From: Gottfriedia solisilvae
GTDB lineage: Bacteria; Bacillota; Bacilli; Bacillales; Bacillaceae_G
Length of the DNA: 64,000 nucleotides
Direction: 5' to 3'
NCBI RefSeq assembly: GCF_002128405.1
Contig: NZ_NETJ01000001.1
Location: 124,001 to 188,000 of the forward strand
Shown here one piece after another: positions 1 through 8,646 of the stretch; within the stretch, counting starts at the first letter, position 1, and each line of letters starts with the position of its first letter. Under the pieces are notes generated by a model. It had not been told where the DNA came from, searched no databases, and saw nothing but the letters and a program-made list of their open reading frames with translations. A program made the position numbers and the translations under genes.

Positions 1-627
1 AATAAAATTAGAACGATAAGACTCCAATGTTTCGGCAGATAATTGTCCACTAATGAATTGAGCAAACGAATATCCAATACCGAATCGTCCTGCTTGTACA
101 GCGCTGTCGCCACTTGATCCTAATAACCAAACTTCAGGTAATGGAGCACCCAATGGAGCTGCCAGAGTACGATTATATAGATGGTCAATAGGCATCGTTT
201 CTGACATAAACATCATCGTTTCTACTAATTTATCGTACTGGTTGAACAGGTTCGGTTGTTTTCCTTCATGTAATGCAAGAGTAGAAAATTGGTCACCACC
301 GGGTGCACGGCCAACACCGAAATCAATTCTATTAGGGTATATTGTCGTTAATGATTTAAATATTTCTGCCATTTTTAATGGTGAGTAATGCATCAGCATG
401 ATTCCACCAGAACCAACACGAATTTGCTTTGTTACTGATGCAATATGGGCAATCAATATTTCAGGTGAAGCACTAGCTAAGTTTGCAGATCCATGATGTT
501 CGGAATACCATACCCTTTGATATCCTAAACCATCTACTAATTGAGCTAATTCAATTGTATTTTGTATAGTTTCATGAGCAGACTGCCCATTTGAAACTGG
601 AGTTTGATCCAATACGCTTAATCTCAT
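1..627 (-). CDS. LLM-class flavin-dependent oxidoreductase (luciferase-like), 3' end outside window
   Basis: The N-terminal 209 residues of a bacterial luciferase-like monooxygenase (FMN/F420-type TIM barrel) are visible, and the gene continues past the left edge. It starts with MRLSVLDQTPVSNG and carries family hallmarks: YQRVWYSEHHG, IRVGSGGIMLMHYSPLKMAE, and RIDFGVGRAPGG. A ribosome binding site (AGAAGG) precedes the ATG at 625-627. Members of this group use reduced flavin to oxidise small organic molecules. The substrate cannot be told. A nitroreductase-family gene lies downstream in coordinate terms on the same strand, so the two may share a redox or xenobiotic context, but there is a 330-bp gap with a gene remnant between them. 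Confidence 0.9.
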   Translation of the reverse strand, partial: MRLSVLDQTPVSNGQSAHETIQNTIELAQLVDGLGYQRVWYSEHHGSANLASASPEILIAHIASVTKQIRVGSGGIMLMHYSPLKMAEIFKSLTTIYPNRIDFGVGRAPGGDQFSTLALHEGKQPNLFNQYDKLVETMMFMSETMPIDHLYNRTLAAPLGAPLPEVWLLGSSGDSAVQAGRFGIGYSFAQFISGQLSAETLESYRSNFI

Positions 628-826
628 AAAAAAACCTTCTTTCGTAACTAATTTAGATACTTAATATCGATAATTAGTAATTATTTTCATTTCATATTGA
701 TTTAATAAAAGTTTTTATAGAGCCTGTGATTAAAAACATATTTTTGATTGCGCATTTAGTGTCAGGGGAATCTCTTTATCGGTGGTGTCCCCCTGCTATA
801 GTAAATATATTGTAAAATAGTGATGT
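628..826. other. Intergenic stretch with CAGGGG/CCCCTG inverted repeat
   Basis: AT-rich spacer between the luciferase-like gene and a gene remnant. An imperfect inverted repeat (CAGGGG at 763-768 and CCCCTG at 790-795) encloses a 21-base loop. It has no T-run, so it is a poor terminator. I see no gene here. Confidence 0.4.
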
Positions 827-953
827 TTAAAGTTTTCCATTCCAGTAAGTTACTTCATTAACATCTAATCTTTCCGTTGGGGATCCTACTACTCTTGATT
901 TACCAACAGCATTCATTAAGTTAATAACTAAATTTTCTTTCCAACCGCTCTGA
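827..953 (-). pseudogene. C-terminal remnant of a lost protein (about 42 codons)
   Basis: On the minus strand an open stretch of about 42 codons follows an in-frame TGA and ends in TAA at 827-829. Its product ends ...RLDVNEVTYWNGKL and reads like a real protein C-terminus, with coding-like composition, rather than random translation. No start codon with a ribosome binding site precedes it. I do not recognise the parent family with certainty. It sits directly downstream of the nitroreductase gene on the same strand, so a small flavin or NAD(P)H oxidoreductase partner is possible but unproven. Confidence 0.35.
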
Positions 954-958
954 AATCA

Positions 959-1642
959 TTAATTAATCCACTGAACAATATCCTTCATGTCTCTTCTTCC
1001 TCTAGGGAATAATGTAGAATCATTTGCTCGGTATCCAAATGCGACCATAGCCGAAACAGCTAGGTAACCATCCTCTAGTAAGTTTTCTTCGGCAAGGAGT
1101 TTTTCTACCTTATCGATATAAAACCCTTCTATAGGACAAGAGTCAATTCCAAGTAACGCTGCTACAGTCATCATATTGGCAAATGGAAGAAAAGTTTGTC
1201 TTTTATTCCAATCCAACGCTTTTTGCTCATTTTCTAACACATTTAGTTGGTTTACTTGGAAATTTCTTATACTCTCTATTACTTGATCCGACATTTCTGC
1301 TGGGAAACCCGTAACATTAAGCACTTGATTTTTTACATATTCTGAGTCGTACCTAGTATCCTTACTTGTTCTTGAAAGAATGATAACGAAATGGCTCGCA
1401 GTTGGCAGATGACCTTGTGCGCCTGGAGAAATTTCTTTTAGCTTTTCTCTGAATTCCTGATTTTGGACAATGAGGAATTTCCAAGGTTCAAGACCACATG
1501 AGCTTGGTGAAAGACGGGCTGCTTCTAATATGACATTAAAGTCTTCCTCTGAGATTTTTTTTGTTGGATCAAAAGTTTTTATTGCACGTCTAAAATTAAA
1601 CGCATCAAGAATTTCTTGTCTTTTTACTACTTTTTGTGTCAT
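959..1642 (-). CDS. Nitroreductase family protein (FMN-dependent NAD(P)H oxidoreductase)
   Basis: A 227-residue protein of the nitroreductase fold, the usual family length. The FMN-phosphate binding arginine pair is R18-R19 in FNFRRAIKTFD. The SPSSCGLEPWKF segment (about 45-56) and the IDSCPIEGF segment near residue 170 match NfsB/YdgI-type enzymes. These proteins form homodimers and transfer two electrons from NAD(P)H to nitroaromatics, quinones or flavins in the cytoplasm. The gene is divergent from a TetR regulator starting at 1871. A perfect palindrome in the shared gap (1743-1756) suggests that the regulator controls it. The natural substrate is unknown. Confidence 0.93.
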   Translation of the reverse strand: MTQKVVKRQEILDAFNFRRAIKTFDPTKKISEEDFNVILEAARLSPSSCGLEPWKFLIVQNQEFREKLKEISPGAQGHLPTASHFVIILSRTSKDTRYDSEYVKNQVLNVTGFPAEMSDQVIESIRNFQVNQLNVLENEQKALDWNKRQTFLPFANMMTVAALLGIDSCPIEGFYIDKVEKLLAEENLLEDGYLAVSAMVAFGYRANDSTLFPRGRRDMKDIVQWIN

Positions 1643-1742
1643 GTTGAAACACTTCCTTTTCTTAAAATATTTATAATGGATTCTTCCATCGCTATTCCCA
1701 ACAAGTTTATGATCAGAATTCTCTTCGCAAGATAGAACTTAA

Positions 1743-1756
1743 ACAACACGTGTTGT
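1743..1756. promoter_or_regulatory. Perfect 14-bp palindrome, candidate TetR operator
   Basis: ACAACACGTGTTGT is a perfect palindrome centred in the 228-bp gap between the divergent nitroreductase and TetR genes. Position and symmetry suit a homodimeric repressor. Binding by the 1871-2455 regulator is inferred. Confidence 0.5.
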
Positions 1757-1870
1757 ATAATTGATTCTAAAATAGAATTCATCTAGTCTCAATCATCAAT
1801 GTTGGTGTTTTATTGCTTAAGCAACAAATAAAGAAAAACGTTGTGGATGTATAGAAAGAGAGGTATTAAT

Positions 1871-2455
1871 ATGAAAGATAAAAAAGTAGATCCTCGTAGT
1901 ATTAGAACAAGAAGACTATTAATAGAGGCCTTTTTAAGATTAACTACAAAAAAAGATTTCAAGGAAATTACGATAAAGGACATTACAGATGAAGCAACCG
2001 TTAATCGTGCTACTTTTTATTCTCATTTTCTAGATAAATACGACTTAATGGATGCTGGCATTATTGAAGATATAATAGAGAACGTTGTGAAAAATTTGAG
2101 CCAATACGATCAGTTAAATGAAGAGTCTATTATAAATATCTTTGTTACATTGACTAAGTTTCACACAGACCTAGCTACACAATTTGACACACAATGTAGA
2201 AGAAGTTATGCATCTTTTAGTTCAATCATTGAACAAAAATTAAAGAAAGAATTGGAAAAAGTATTTTATTCTCTCTTTTTAAAACAACAGTCTAAGCTAG
2301 ATTTGAAAGACTTAAAAATTGGTGCCGCTGTGATAGGTTGGGGAATATACGGAGCCTCAGTGGATTGGAAAGATAATAGTTCCTTATCAGCTGAACAATA
2401 TATTAATATAGCCTTACCTTTTATAGTAACGGAAGTAAATCATTTTAAAAGATGA
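1871..2455 (+). CDS. TetR/AcrR family transcriptional regulator
   Basis: A 194-residue one-component regulator. The N-terminal helix-turn-helix covers about residues 8-54 and includes the KDITDEATVNRATFYSHF recognition region. The rest is a helical ligand-binding and dimerisation domain ending in a C-terminal TetR_C-like segment. The ATG at 1871 is chosen over an upstream in-frame ATG at 1841 because AGAGAGG lies at the right distance before it. The gene is divergent from a nitroreductase and probably represses it. It ends at a strong hairpin terminator at 2636-2679. The inducer is unknown. Confidence 0.88.
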   Translation: MKDKKVDPRSIRTRRLLIEAFLRLTTKKDFKEITIKDITDEATVNRATFYSHFLDKYDLMDAGIIEDIIENVVKNLSQYDQLNEESIINIFVTLTKFHTDLATQFDTQCRRSYASFSSIIEQKLKKELEKVFYSLFLKQQSKLDLKDLKIGAAVIGWGIYGASVDWKDNSSLSAEQYINIALPFIVTEVNHFKR

Positions 2456-2635
2456 TTATTGACGATGTATTTTTTTACAATAACCATTTATCATAGTAAA
2501 CGTTACAAACGATTGGACGCTTTTCTTTAATAAGAAGGCATACTTGAATATACTGGTAAAATGTATTTATGTGCAGAAATGTATTCGATATCTTATTGTC
2601 AAAATCACCTACCACAATTATTAATGCACATAAGA

Positions 2636-2679
2636 AAAAGGTACAATCCACTACTATTTTAGTAGAGATTGTACCTTTT
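2636..2679. terminator. Bidirectional hairpin terminator between tetR and the DinB pseudogene
   Basis: A 13-bp perfect stem (2636-2648 with 2667-2679) flanks an inner CTACT/AGTAG stem. A-run on one side and T-run on the other let it work for both convergent units. Confidence 0.8.
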
Positions 2680-2737
2680 CCAATTTATCTAACACTTTCG
2701 ATAACCTTACAAAGAGTGGTTTTTCTCACCTTCGTTG

Positions 2738-3235
2738 TTACTGGGATAACATTTTTTTGTAAGCTGTGATGATTCCAAAATGTAATCCTTCATGATACAA
2801 ATTATAACTGAGTAATTCCATTGGACTATGCAAATCTAGTCCCGTTGACGTTGTAAGAGCAGGTGTGCTTTCGTTCATACGTCCAGTCAGTAACTTGCGA
2901 AGTCGCTCATACTGTTTCTTTAAAAGGTTATCTAGCTCTGGTAATGTAGGCATTGGGACCATTTTGTCAAGATCGTCCAATGGCGATGTACCGGTTATAA
3001 AACGCTTCATAAACCCTTCCGTTAGTTTCATAGGAAGCTTTAATTAGAAAAACGCCAATAATTCAGTAGCAGTAAAGATGTGTCTTAGTTGCCAACGGAT
3101 ATTATTGCGGAAATTTGCAGGAATTCGATCTGCTAACTCCTCCGTTACACCCTCCATAGCTTTTAGTGTTTAAGTTCTGATGATTGCTAATTGGTAAAAC
3201 AGATTTAGATCGTCCTTTTCATCAAACTCTTCCAT
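2738..3235 (-). pseudogene. DinB-family protein gene broken by two in-frame TAA codons
   Basis: Read as one frame from the ATG at 3233-3235, 166 codons would encode a full-length DinB-like four-helix protein (metal-dependent stress or thiol-transferase superfamily). The frame is interrupted only at 3170-3172 (codon 22) and 3044-3046 (codon 64), both TAA. Sequence on both sides fits the family: RIPANFRNNIRWQLRHI, then KLTEGFMKRFITGTSPLDDL, then a C-terminal NLYHEGLHFGII histidine motif. No frameshift is needed to join the parts. The beginning overlaps the transglutaminase gene by 31 bp in another frame. The 97-residue 3' part (2738-3031) could still be translated from an internal ATG, but it lacks the first helices and has no clear ribosome binding site. 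Confidence 0.8.
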
Positions 3236-5424
3236 AATTTTAGACATTTCTCCCAATGATCTTCCTGGCTAGCTTGTTGATACAAGTATTGCTCATAATA
3301 CATAGTTAATTCGGTCATTTCGCTTGTAGTAAAAAGAGAATCTATATATTTTGCATAATTTCTTAGTGTTTCGTTTTCGTTTCGCTTTAATCCATAACGA
3401 GCTAATTGACGTAATAATGTTAGGTAAGCTGATTCTAGTCTATTTTCCTTCTTACTAAAACGGTAAATTAACATGAAATAGTACGGTAGCCATTTTCTAC
3501 GATTTAGATATATGATACCTACAATGGTAATGATTAATCCTAAATAAAGAATCATCTTTTTCCAATCACTTTTAATTGAGAGTTTAATCTTATTCCAGAG
3601 ACTAGAAAAGACATTTGTTTTTTCAATTTTCTTTGATTCTTCACCAGCTACTTCTAGGTCAGGCTTCGGTTTATTTTTAATTGCATTTGTAGGTAATTCT
3701 TGCTGTTCGGTAGTTGATGAGTTATCGCTGCTGGTATTGATAATGGGTTCATTCGAAAAGCCTTTAGTTGGTTCAAATGCCACCCATCCTTGATTTGGTA
3801 AAAATACCTCAACCCATGAGTGAGCATTGTTCACAGTCACTTCGTAAATTTGTTTTGATGAGTCTTCTTTACTGTTGTTAGCAAAATTCCCGCCAGTGAA
3901 TCCTTTAACCCAACGTGTCGGTATCCCTAGTGTTCTAAGCATAACTGCCATCGATGATGAAAAATTATTACAATAACCAGTTTTTGTGTCAAATAAAAAT
4001 TGGTCGACATAATCAACATTCGGACCTGGAAAAGCTACATTCTTTTGAGTATATTTGTAGTCTTCTTTATCAAAGTAATTCTCTATTGCTTTCGCTTTGT
4101 CATACCAATTTGTTTTTCCTTTTGTTATTTGCTGCGCCAACTCACCTATTCTCTTAGGTAAATTTGCTGGTAATTGAGTATAATTTTGGTAAAAGACAGC
4201 ATTAATCAAATCTGAATCAAGTTTTACTGTTTTAATTAAATCTTCTAATTTATATCTAGGTATTTCATATTCTACTTCAAGCTTGGCTGGAATTTCTGGA
4301 ATGCTATCTTTTTTGAAATAGCTTATTCTGTCAATAGTTGTATCAACTTTGAAAACATTTATACCGGATTCATATGGTAGGATGTTTACTACTTTATTAA
4401 TTCCTTCTGGATACATAATATAGTTATATTGGTAGTTATCATCGATTGTGATTTTTGCTGTTTCAATTTTTGTTTCAATCGCATCAGAATAACTATTTAA
4501 CATGACAAAATCTTCTTTTTGCATAGGACGCTGCGTCGATGCAGAATCAACCCAACCTCGACCTGTATATGTATCTTTAGTTTCCATTTTCCAGTATGTT
4601 CTTTGATTAGATTCATATTGAAAAACTGGGTCATCATTACTTTTTACTGGCCCACCTAGTATTGAATCATCGGTGTCGTACCCAACCGACTTTGTTCCTC
4701 CTCCAGAACCACCCTTGGCATCCTGTTTTGATCCTGGGAAAGACCAATTTGAGAAAGTTTTGATTGGAGAATGCTTAGGCGCCAAAGAGCCAATAAGGAC
4801 AAAAAGAATAATTATACTAACGAGTGGAATCATCCATTTTTTTACATATTCTGAATAATAATGAACTCGTCCCTTATCCAATAGATTGTCAAAAGTTAAA
4901 AGTCCCATAATTGTAAAAGCAAGTAAAACAGTTCGAACAATAGCAAATTTGGCTTCGTAGGCAGTAAACGAATCTAATATAGAAATATATATAACAGTCA
5001 AAAGTAATAAGTAAAATAACCAATTGCGATTTAAAAAGAAATTGATGGAATAGGCGATTATAGAAAGAAAAAGTAAGAATAAAAATGTCTTAAATTCATA
5101 AGTCAATTCATTTAATTGGCCAGTTACAAGCCAAATCATGTTTTCAACTATATGCGAAATGAAAATGAATATCCATTTAAATTGAAAGAAACCTAAATCG
5201 TAATGGAATCGATTAACAAAGACTAAAACTAAAAATAAGTTTATAAGCCATTGTAGGATTTTTTTTACTTTAAAAAAAGATAATGTAAAAACGATTAACA
5301 TGTAAAACATGAAAATTTTCATATGATAAGTAGTGGTTAATTGTTCAATAGGCCTTACCCATTCCAATAACAGCAAACAGCCATATGTATACAACAAAAA
5401 TAAGGTGAAATTACTTTTTATCAT
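3205..5424 (-). CDS. yebA: Membrane-anchored transglutaminase-like protease (TgpA/YebA type)
   Basis: A 739-residue protein. About the first 210 residues form several hydrophobic membrane segments, followed by an extracytoplasmic region with a transglutaminase core. The catalytic triad can be read as C485 (GYCNNFSSS), H535 (NNAHSWVEV) and an acidic residue at E551 (FEPTKGF). Another membrane helix lies near residues 612-632, followed by a cytoplasmic tail with a DUF4129-like segment (YLTLLRQLARYGLKRNENETLR). Proteins of this type are encoded with MoxR and DUF58 partners, exactly as here. The start overlaps the DUF58 stop by 4 bp (5421-5424), which implies coupled translation. The actual substrate is unknown. 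The B. subtilis homologue is yebA. Confidence 0.9.
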   Translation of the reverse strand: MIKSNFTLFLLYTYGCLLLLEWVRPIEQLTTTYHMKIFMFYMLIVFTLSFFKVKKILQWLINLFLVLVFVNRFHYDLGFFQFKWIFIFISHIVENMIWLVTGQLNELTYEFKTFLFLLFLSIIAYSINFFLNRNWLFYLLLLTVIYISILDSFTAYEAKFAIVRTVLLAFTIMGLLTFDNLLDKGRVHYYSEYVKKWMIPLVSIIILFVLIGSLAPKHSPIKTFSNWSFPGSKQDAKGGSGGGTKSVGYDTDDSILGGPVKSNDDPVFQYESNQRTYWKMETKDTYTGRGWVDSASTQRPMQKEDFVMLNSYSDAIETKIETAKITIDDNYQYNYIMYPEGINKVVNILPYESGINVFKVDTTIDRISYFKKDSIPEIPAKLEVEYEIPRYKLEDLIKTVKLDSDLINAVFYQNYTQLPANLPKRIGELAQQITKGKTNWYDKAKAIENYFDKEDYKYTQKNVAFPGPNVDYVDQFLFDTKTGYCNNFSSSMAVMLRTLGIPTRWVKGFTGGNFANNSKEDSSKQIYEVTVNNAHSWVEVFLPNQGWVAFEPTKGFSNEPIINTSSDNSSTTEQQELPTNAIKNKPKPDLEVAGEESKKIEKTNVFSSLWNKIKLSIKSDWKKMILYLGLIITIVGIIYLNRRKWLPYYFMLIYRFSKKENRLESAYLTLLRQLARYGLKRNENETLRNYAKYIDSLFTTSEMTELTMYYEQYLYQQASQEDHWEKCLKLWKSLMKRTI

Positions 5425-6635
5425 CGTAAATCTCCCCCTGTAAAGGCTGCATTAAAATTACCTTCACGTACAATGATTGTTCTCACCCCGCGTGCATTGG
5501 CGATTGAAATGAGTGATTTTTCACTTTCTGATACGACCATAGACTCTGCCTTAATGACAAACATTGTAAATGAGCCTTCTCTATTTTTAATAAAACTAGC
5601 TTTTTCGACCAAATTTTTTGATATATTGGTGGTTATTAAGATATAAGATACATTTTGTTGAATGAAACGAAGGTCTTTTTCTAAAACCATCTCAATTGGT
5701 GAAGTATTATTTGCCTCTATTTTTGCAAGATGGTATAAAAGCTTTTGGAAATGGCCTTCACCCCCTCTAATTGGAAAGGAATCTCGTTTTTTGTTATTTG
5801 TTAAAAGTCCAACTTGAATACCTTTTTTCAGTACAGTATGCAGGAAAGATGCAGTAAACGAGACAATTGATTCAAAAAGTTCATTTTGAGTACAATCCAT
5901 TATGACAAACAGGTCGTTTGATTGTAATTCTTCAAATTCTTTTGTCATCATCTCATTTCGTTTTGCTGAAGCTTTCCAATTAATCCAGGAAAACCGGTCT
6001 CCAGAGCGATATTCTCTTATTCCAACAGCCATTGATATATCCCGCTGGTAGTGATGACTTGAAATTGTCGATCCTTGATTATTCTGATGCTCAAGTGCAC
6101 GATAATAAAGCTCCGAATACTGAGGAAATACTACGAACCTATTAACAATATTGAATTTTATTTTCGATTCAAAAATACCAAGAGGGTCACCAATCTTTAT
6201 TGTTAAGGAATGAATAAAGTATTCTCCTCGTGGTAATTTTGGAATTATATAATCAAAGGAACATTCCTTTTTAAAGCCAGTTAATATTAACTCCTTTGTA
6301 AATCCTTGCTGATCAGTAGTATGTAAATTATTTGAGAAATTTTCTTCTATTAAAAAATAAAATACTGGTAAAAAAAATGATTTTTTTACGGTTACAATAA
6401 CTTTTATCGGATCACCGACCTTGAAAACGTTTTTAGGGAGCTCTCTAGTCACTTTCAGATTTTCCAAAGGATAAAATGATAACGCTACACAGTATAAGAT
6501 AAACGGTAGACAACTATAGAATAAAAACCAACTTACAAATCCTCCTTGAAACAAGGCATACAAAAATAGTAATGGTATTAGAAATATCAATAGATATTTC
6601 CTAGCTTTATTGAGGACACGTAATTGCATTTTCAT
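5421..6635 (-). CDS. yeaD: DUF58 domain protein (YeaD type)
   Basis: A 404-residue protein. Two hydrophobic segments at about residues 12-51 anchor it, followed by a beta-rich region and the DUF58 signature EYRSGDRFSWINWKASAKR with the GDxxxxINWKASA core, then a von Willebrand factor A-like fold starting at LFVIMDCT. DUF58 proteins work with MoxR AAA+ ATPases, probably in assembling or remodelling envelope complexes. The start overlaps the MoxR stop by one base and the stop overlaps the next start by four, so this is the middle gene of a tight three-gene operon. Confidence 0.9.
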   Translation of the reverse strand: MKMQLRVLNKARKYLLIFLIPLLFLYALFQGGFVSWFLFYSCLPFILYCVALSFYPLENLKVTRELPKNVFKVGDPIKVIVTVKKSFFLPVFYFLIEENFSNNLHTTDQQGFTKELILTGFKKECSFDYIIPKLPRGEYFIHSLTIKIGDPLGIFESKIKFNIVNRFVVFPQYSELYYRALEHQNNQGSTISSHHYQRDISMAVGIREYRSGDRFSWINWKASAKRNEMMTKEFEELQSNDLFVIMDCTQNELFESIVSFTASFLHTVLKKGIQVGLLTNNKKRDSFPIRGGEGHFQKLLYHLAKIEANNTSPIEMVLEKDLRFIQQNVSYILITTNISKNLVEKASFIKNREGSFTMFVIKAESMVVSESEKSLISIANARGVRTIIVREGNFNAAFTGGDLR

Positions 6636-7594
6636 TATAATTTCACTTTCCTTTGAACAGGTACAGAAATATTTTTAACAATATTTTTAATAATTCTTTC
6701 AGCAGTAATTCCTTCAAATTTTGATTCTGAATTTAAAATAATTCTGTGGGACAATACAAATGGTGCAAGATATTGAATATCATCAGGTAAAACGTAATCA
6801 CGTCCGTACATGAATGCATATGCTTGTCCCGCTTTCATTAGCGCGAGTGAACCTCTTGGGCTTGCACCCAAATACACATTTCCATCCTGTCTCGTACTAT
6901 TAACAATACTCACAATATAATGCTTAATGGATTCATCGATAAAAACATTCTTCATTTCCCTTTGAAGTGATAATAAATCGTCAATATCAATGACAGGTTT
7001 TAACTGATCAATTGGAGGGATATTTTGGTACCTATTTAATATTTCTAATTCTTCATCTATAGTCGGATATCCCATTGTAATCTTTAACAAAAATCGATCT
7101 AGCTGTGCTTCAGGAAGAGGATATGTACCTTCATATTCAATTGGATTTTGTGTCGCCATAACAAAAAAGGGCTTCGGTAGTTCATAGGTTATCCCATCAA
7201 TTGTTATACTTGCTTCCTCCAATCCTTCTAATAGTGCAGACTGAGTTTTTGGAGATGTTCGGTTAATTTCATCAGCCAGGATAATATTCCCCATTAATGG
7301 TCCTGGATGGAACTGAAACTCCATCTCTTTTGGATTATAAATAGAAACCCCCGTTACATCTGAAGGCAACAAGTCTGGGGTAAATTGAATTCTACGGAAA
7401 TTTGCATTAACGGATTTGGCAAGTGATTTTACCATCATTGTTTTCCCAACACCCGGAACATCTTCCAGTAAAACATGCCCCCCTGTAAGAAGGGCTACCA
7501 AACTTAGTTCGACTACATTTCTTTTACCAATCATAACTTTTTCCATATTTGTAATGATATTTTCGATTTCAGGATGCATTTTTTCGTTGACCAC
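6635..7594 (-). CDS. yeaC: MoxR-family AAA+ ATPase (YeaC type)
   Basis: A 319-residue AAA+ ATPase of the usual MoxR length. Walker A is DVPGVGKT at residues 45-52 and Walker B is ILADEIN, with the acidic pair D108-E109. It is followed by a MoxR-typical ATQNPIEYEGTYPLPEAQLD segment and a C-terminal lid domain. MoxR ATPases act as chaperones that insert cofactors or assemble complexes, together with DUF58 (VWA-like) proteins. GTG at 7592-7594 is chosen because a strong AAGGAGGAG sits just upstream. It is the first gene of the operon that continues into the DUF58 and transglutaminase genes. Confidence 0.94.
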   Translation of the reverse strand: MVNEKMHPEIENIITNMEKVMIGKRNVVELSLVALLTGGHVLLEDVPGVGKTMMVKSLAKSVNANFRRIQFTPDLLPSDVTGVSIYNPKEMEFQFHPGPLMGNIILADEINRTSPKTQSALLEGLEEASITIDGITYELPKPFFVMATQNPIEYEGTYPLPEAQLDRFLLKITMGYPTIDEELEILNRYQNIPPIDQLKPVIDIDDLLSLQREMKNVFIDESIKHYIVSIVNSTRQDGNVYLGASPRGSLALMKAGQAYAFMYGRDYVLPDDIQYLAPFVLSHRIILNSESKFEGITAERIIKNIVKNISVPVQRKVKL

Positions 7595-7687
7595 TTTTTT
7601 ACTCCTCCTTAAAGTTTAGTAGATTGTTAGAATAGTAAATTTTGATTTCGTCGTTCGATTCCGACTAGGGATATGTTCAAGGAGTAT

Positions 7688-7951
7688 TTAAATATAATAA
7701 ATAGTTACTTTAAATTCTTCTTCGTTGACAGACTCATTTAATAAAAATTGTAATGAATACAAATTGAATTGTAAGTGGTTAGAAGCAAAATAATCACTAA
7801 ACTTCAGTTTTACAATACAAGGTAATTTAAAAGTACACTTTTCATCCTCCATATAATGAACATGCTGACTATTGGAATCATTATCAATAGTATAGTATAA
7901 TTTTAAAAAAATTTCGATAATTAAAAATACTTTTTTGGTAAATAATTCCAT
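7688..7951 (-). CDS. Hypothetical protein, 87 residues, doubtful
   Basis: I do not recognise this frame. The first 22 residues are hydrophobic and the remainder is mixed, with coding-like segments such as MEDEKCTFKLPCIVKLKF. No convincing ribosome binding site precedes the ATG at 7951. It may be a real small protein, a fragment whose 5' end has decayed, or chance. It lies alone between the MoxR operon and the 153-residue protein gene. Confidence 0.3.
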   Translation of the reverse strand: MELFTKKVFLIIEIFLKLYYTIDNDSNSQHVHYMEDEKCTFKLPCIVKLKFSDYFASNHLQFNLYSLQFLLNESVNEEEFKVTIYYI

Positions 7952-8130
7952 TTTATTGATATTTTTTAGAGGTTATTAATTGATAGGTAACCTGGCACTA
8001 AAAATATTCATTGACAAATAGTTTGGTTCACCGTACATCAGTTTTTTCCTTTCAAAATCATTTGTTAACCCACTTACATGTATTAATATTTAAAATAATA
8101 TTCAACGAATAACCAAACATTTGAATAAAA
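7952..8130. other. AT-rich intergenic spacer
   Basis: I see no gene or convincing promoter in this stretch beyond the terminator that begins at 8131. Confidence 0.4.
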
Positions 8131-8160
8131 AAGCGGAGATCAAAAACTTGATCACCGCTT
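8131..8160 (-). terminator. Hairpin terminator of the 153-residue protein gene
   Basis: A 13-bp stem with one mismatch (8131-8143 with 8148-8160) is followed on the minus strand by CTTTTTTATT. Confidence 0.75.
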
Positions 8161-8184
8161 CATAACCATTAATTTAGGTTTTAT

Positions 8185-8646
8185 TTAATATTCGCCTTTA
8201 ATGACAAAATATGAGCCACGAATTGTTCCAGCTAGTTTAGATTTCTGTCTAGCAAACTTAAACTTTTCTTCTAGCTCCTTTGGTACTTCCATCCCCTCAG
8301 AAAGCTTAAAGCCAACAGCACGCTTCTTTGGGTCATCAACCGTATACATGACATTAATCGCAAGACCGTCTTCATAAAAGACATAAGCAAATTTAATATT
8401 TTCTACTTGAAAACGTGACGTTTCTAAAGGTTTAGCTGCAAACTCGATATCGCGCTCTTTTAATATTTGGTTTACATAATCAAGTGTATCTTGACTTTCG
8501 CTAGCTGGTACAACCGTAAATTCATGTTTGTATTTGGTCATAAAGTATCGTGCTTCGTGAGCACGTAAGCCAGCAAGTGCTTCTACAACAGGTGATGACT
8601 CTAAACCAATTGTGGACACATTTTTAAAATCAACGATATATGACAT
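8185..8646 (-). CDS. Conserved-looking hypothetical protein, 153 residues
   Basis: I cannot assign a family. The protein is soluble, without signal peptide or membrane segment, and has alternating charged helices and short strands (EFTVVPAS, IKFAYVFYEDGLAINVMYTV). The C-terminus is lysine-rich (KFKFARQKSKLAGTIRG). The gene has its own terminator at 8131-8160, and composition is typical of its neighbours, so it is very likely expressed. It stands alone between the MoxR operon and the Mga/AtxA-like regulator, and context gives no function. Confidence 0.75.
   Translation of the reverse strand: MSYIVDFKNVSTIGLESSPVVEALAGLRAHEARYFMTKYKHEFTVVPASESQDTLDYVNQILKERDIEFAAKPLETSRFQVENIKFAYVFYEDGLAINVMYTVDDPKKRAVGFKLSEGMEVPKELEEKFKFARQKSKLAGTIRGSYFVIKGEY

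Noticed and set aside
763-795. CAGGGG/CCCCTG inverted repeat as an insertion-sequence end
   Set aside because: There is no transposase, no matching second end and no target duplication.
2569-2769. 66-codon plus-strand frame after the first TetR gene
   Set aside because: It runs through the terminator hairpin at 2636-2679 and lacks a ribosome binding site.
5421-7594. MoxR-DUF58-transglutaminase set as a novel system
   Set aside because: This is the known yeaC-yeaD-yebA type operon found in many Bacillus species.
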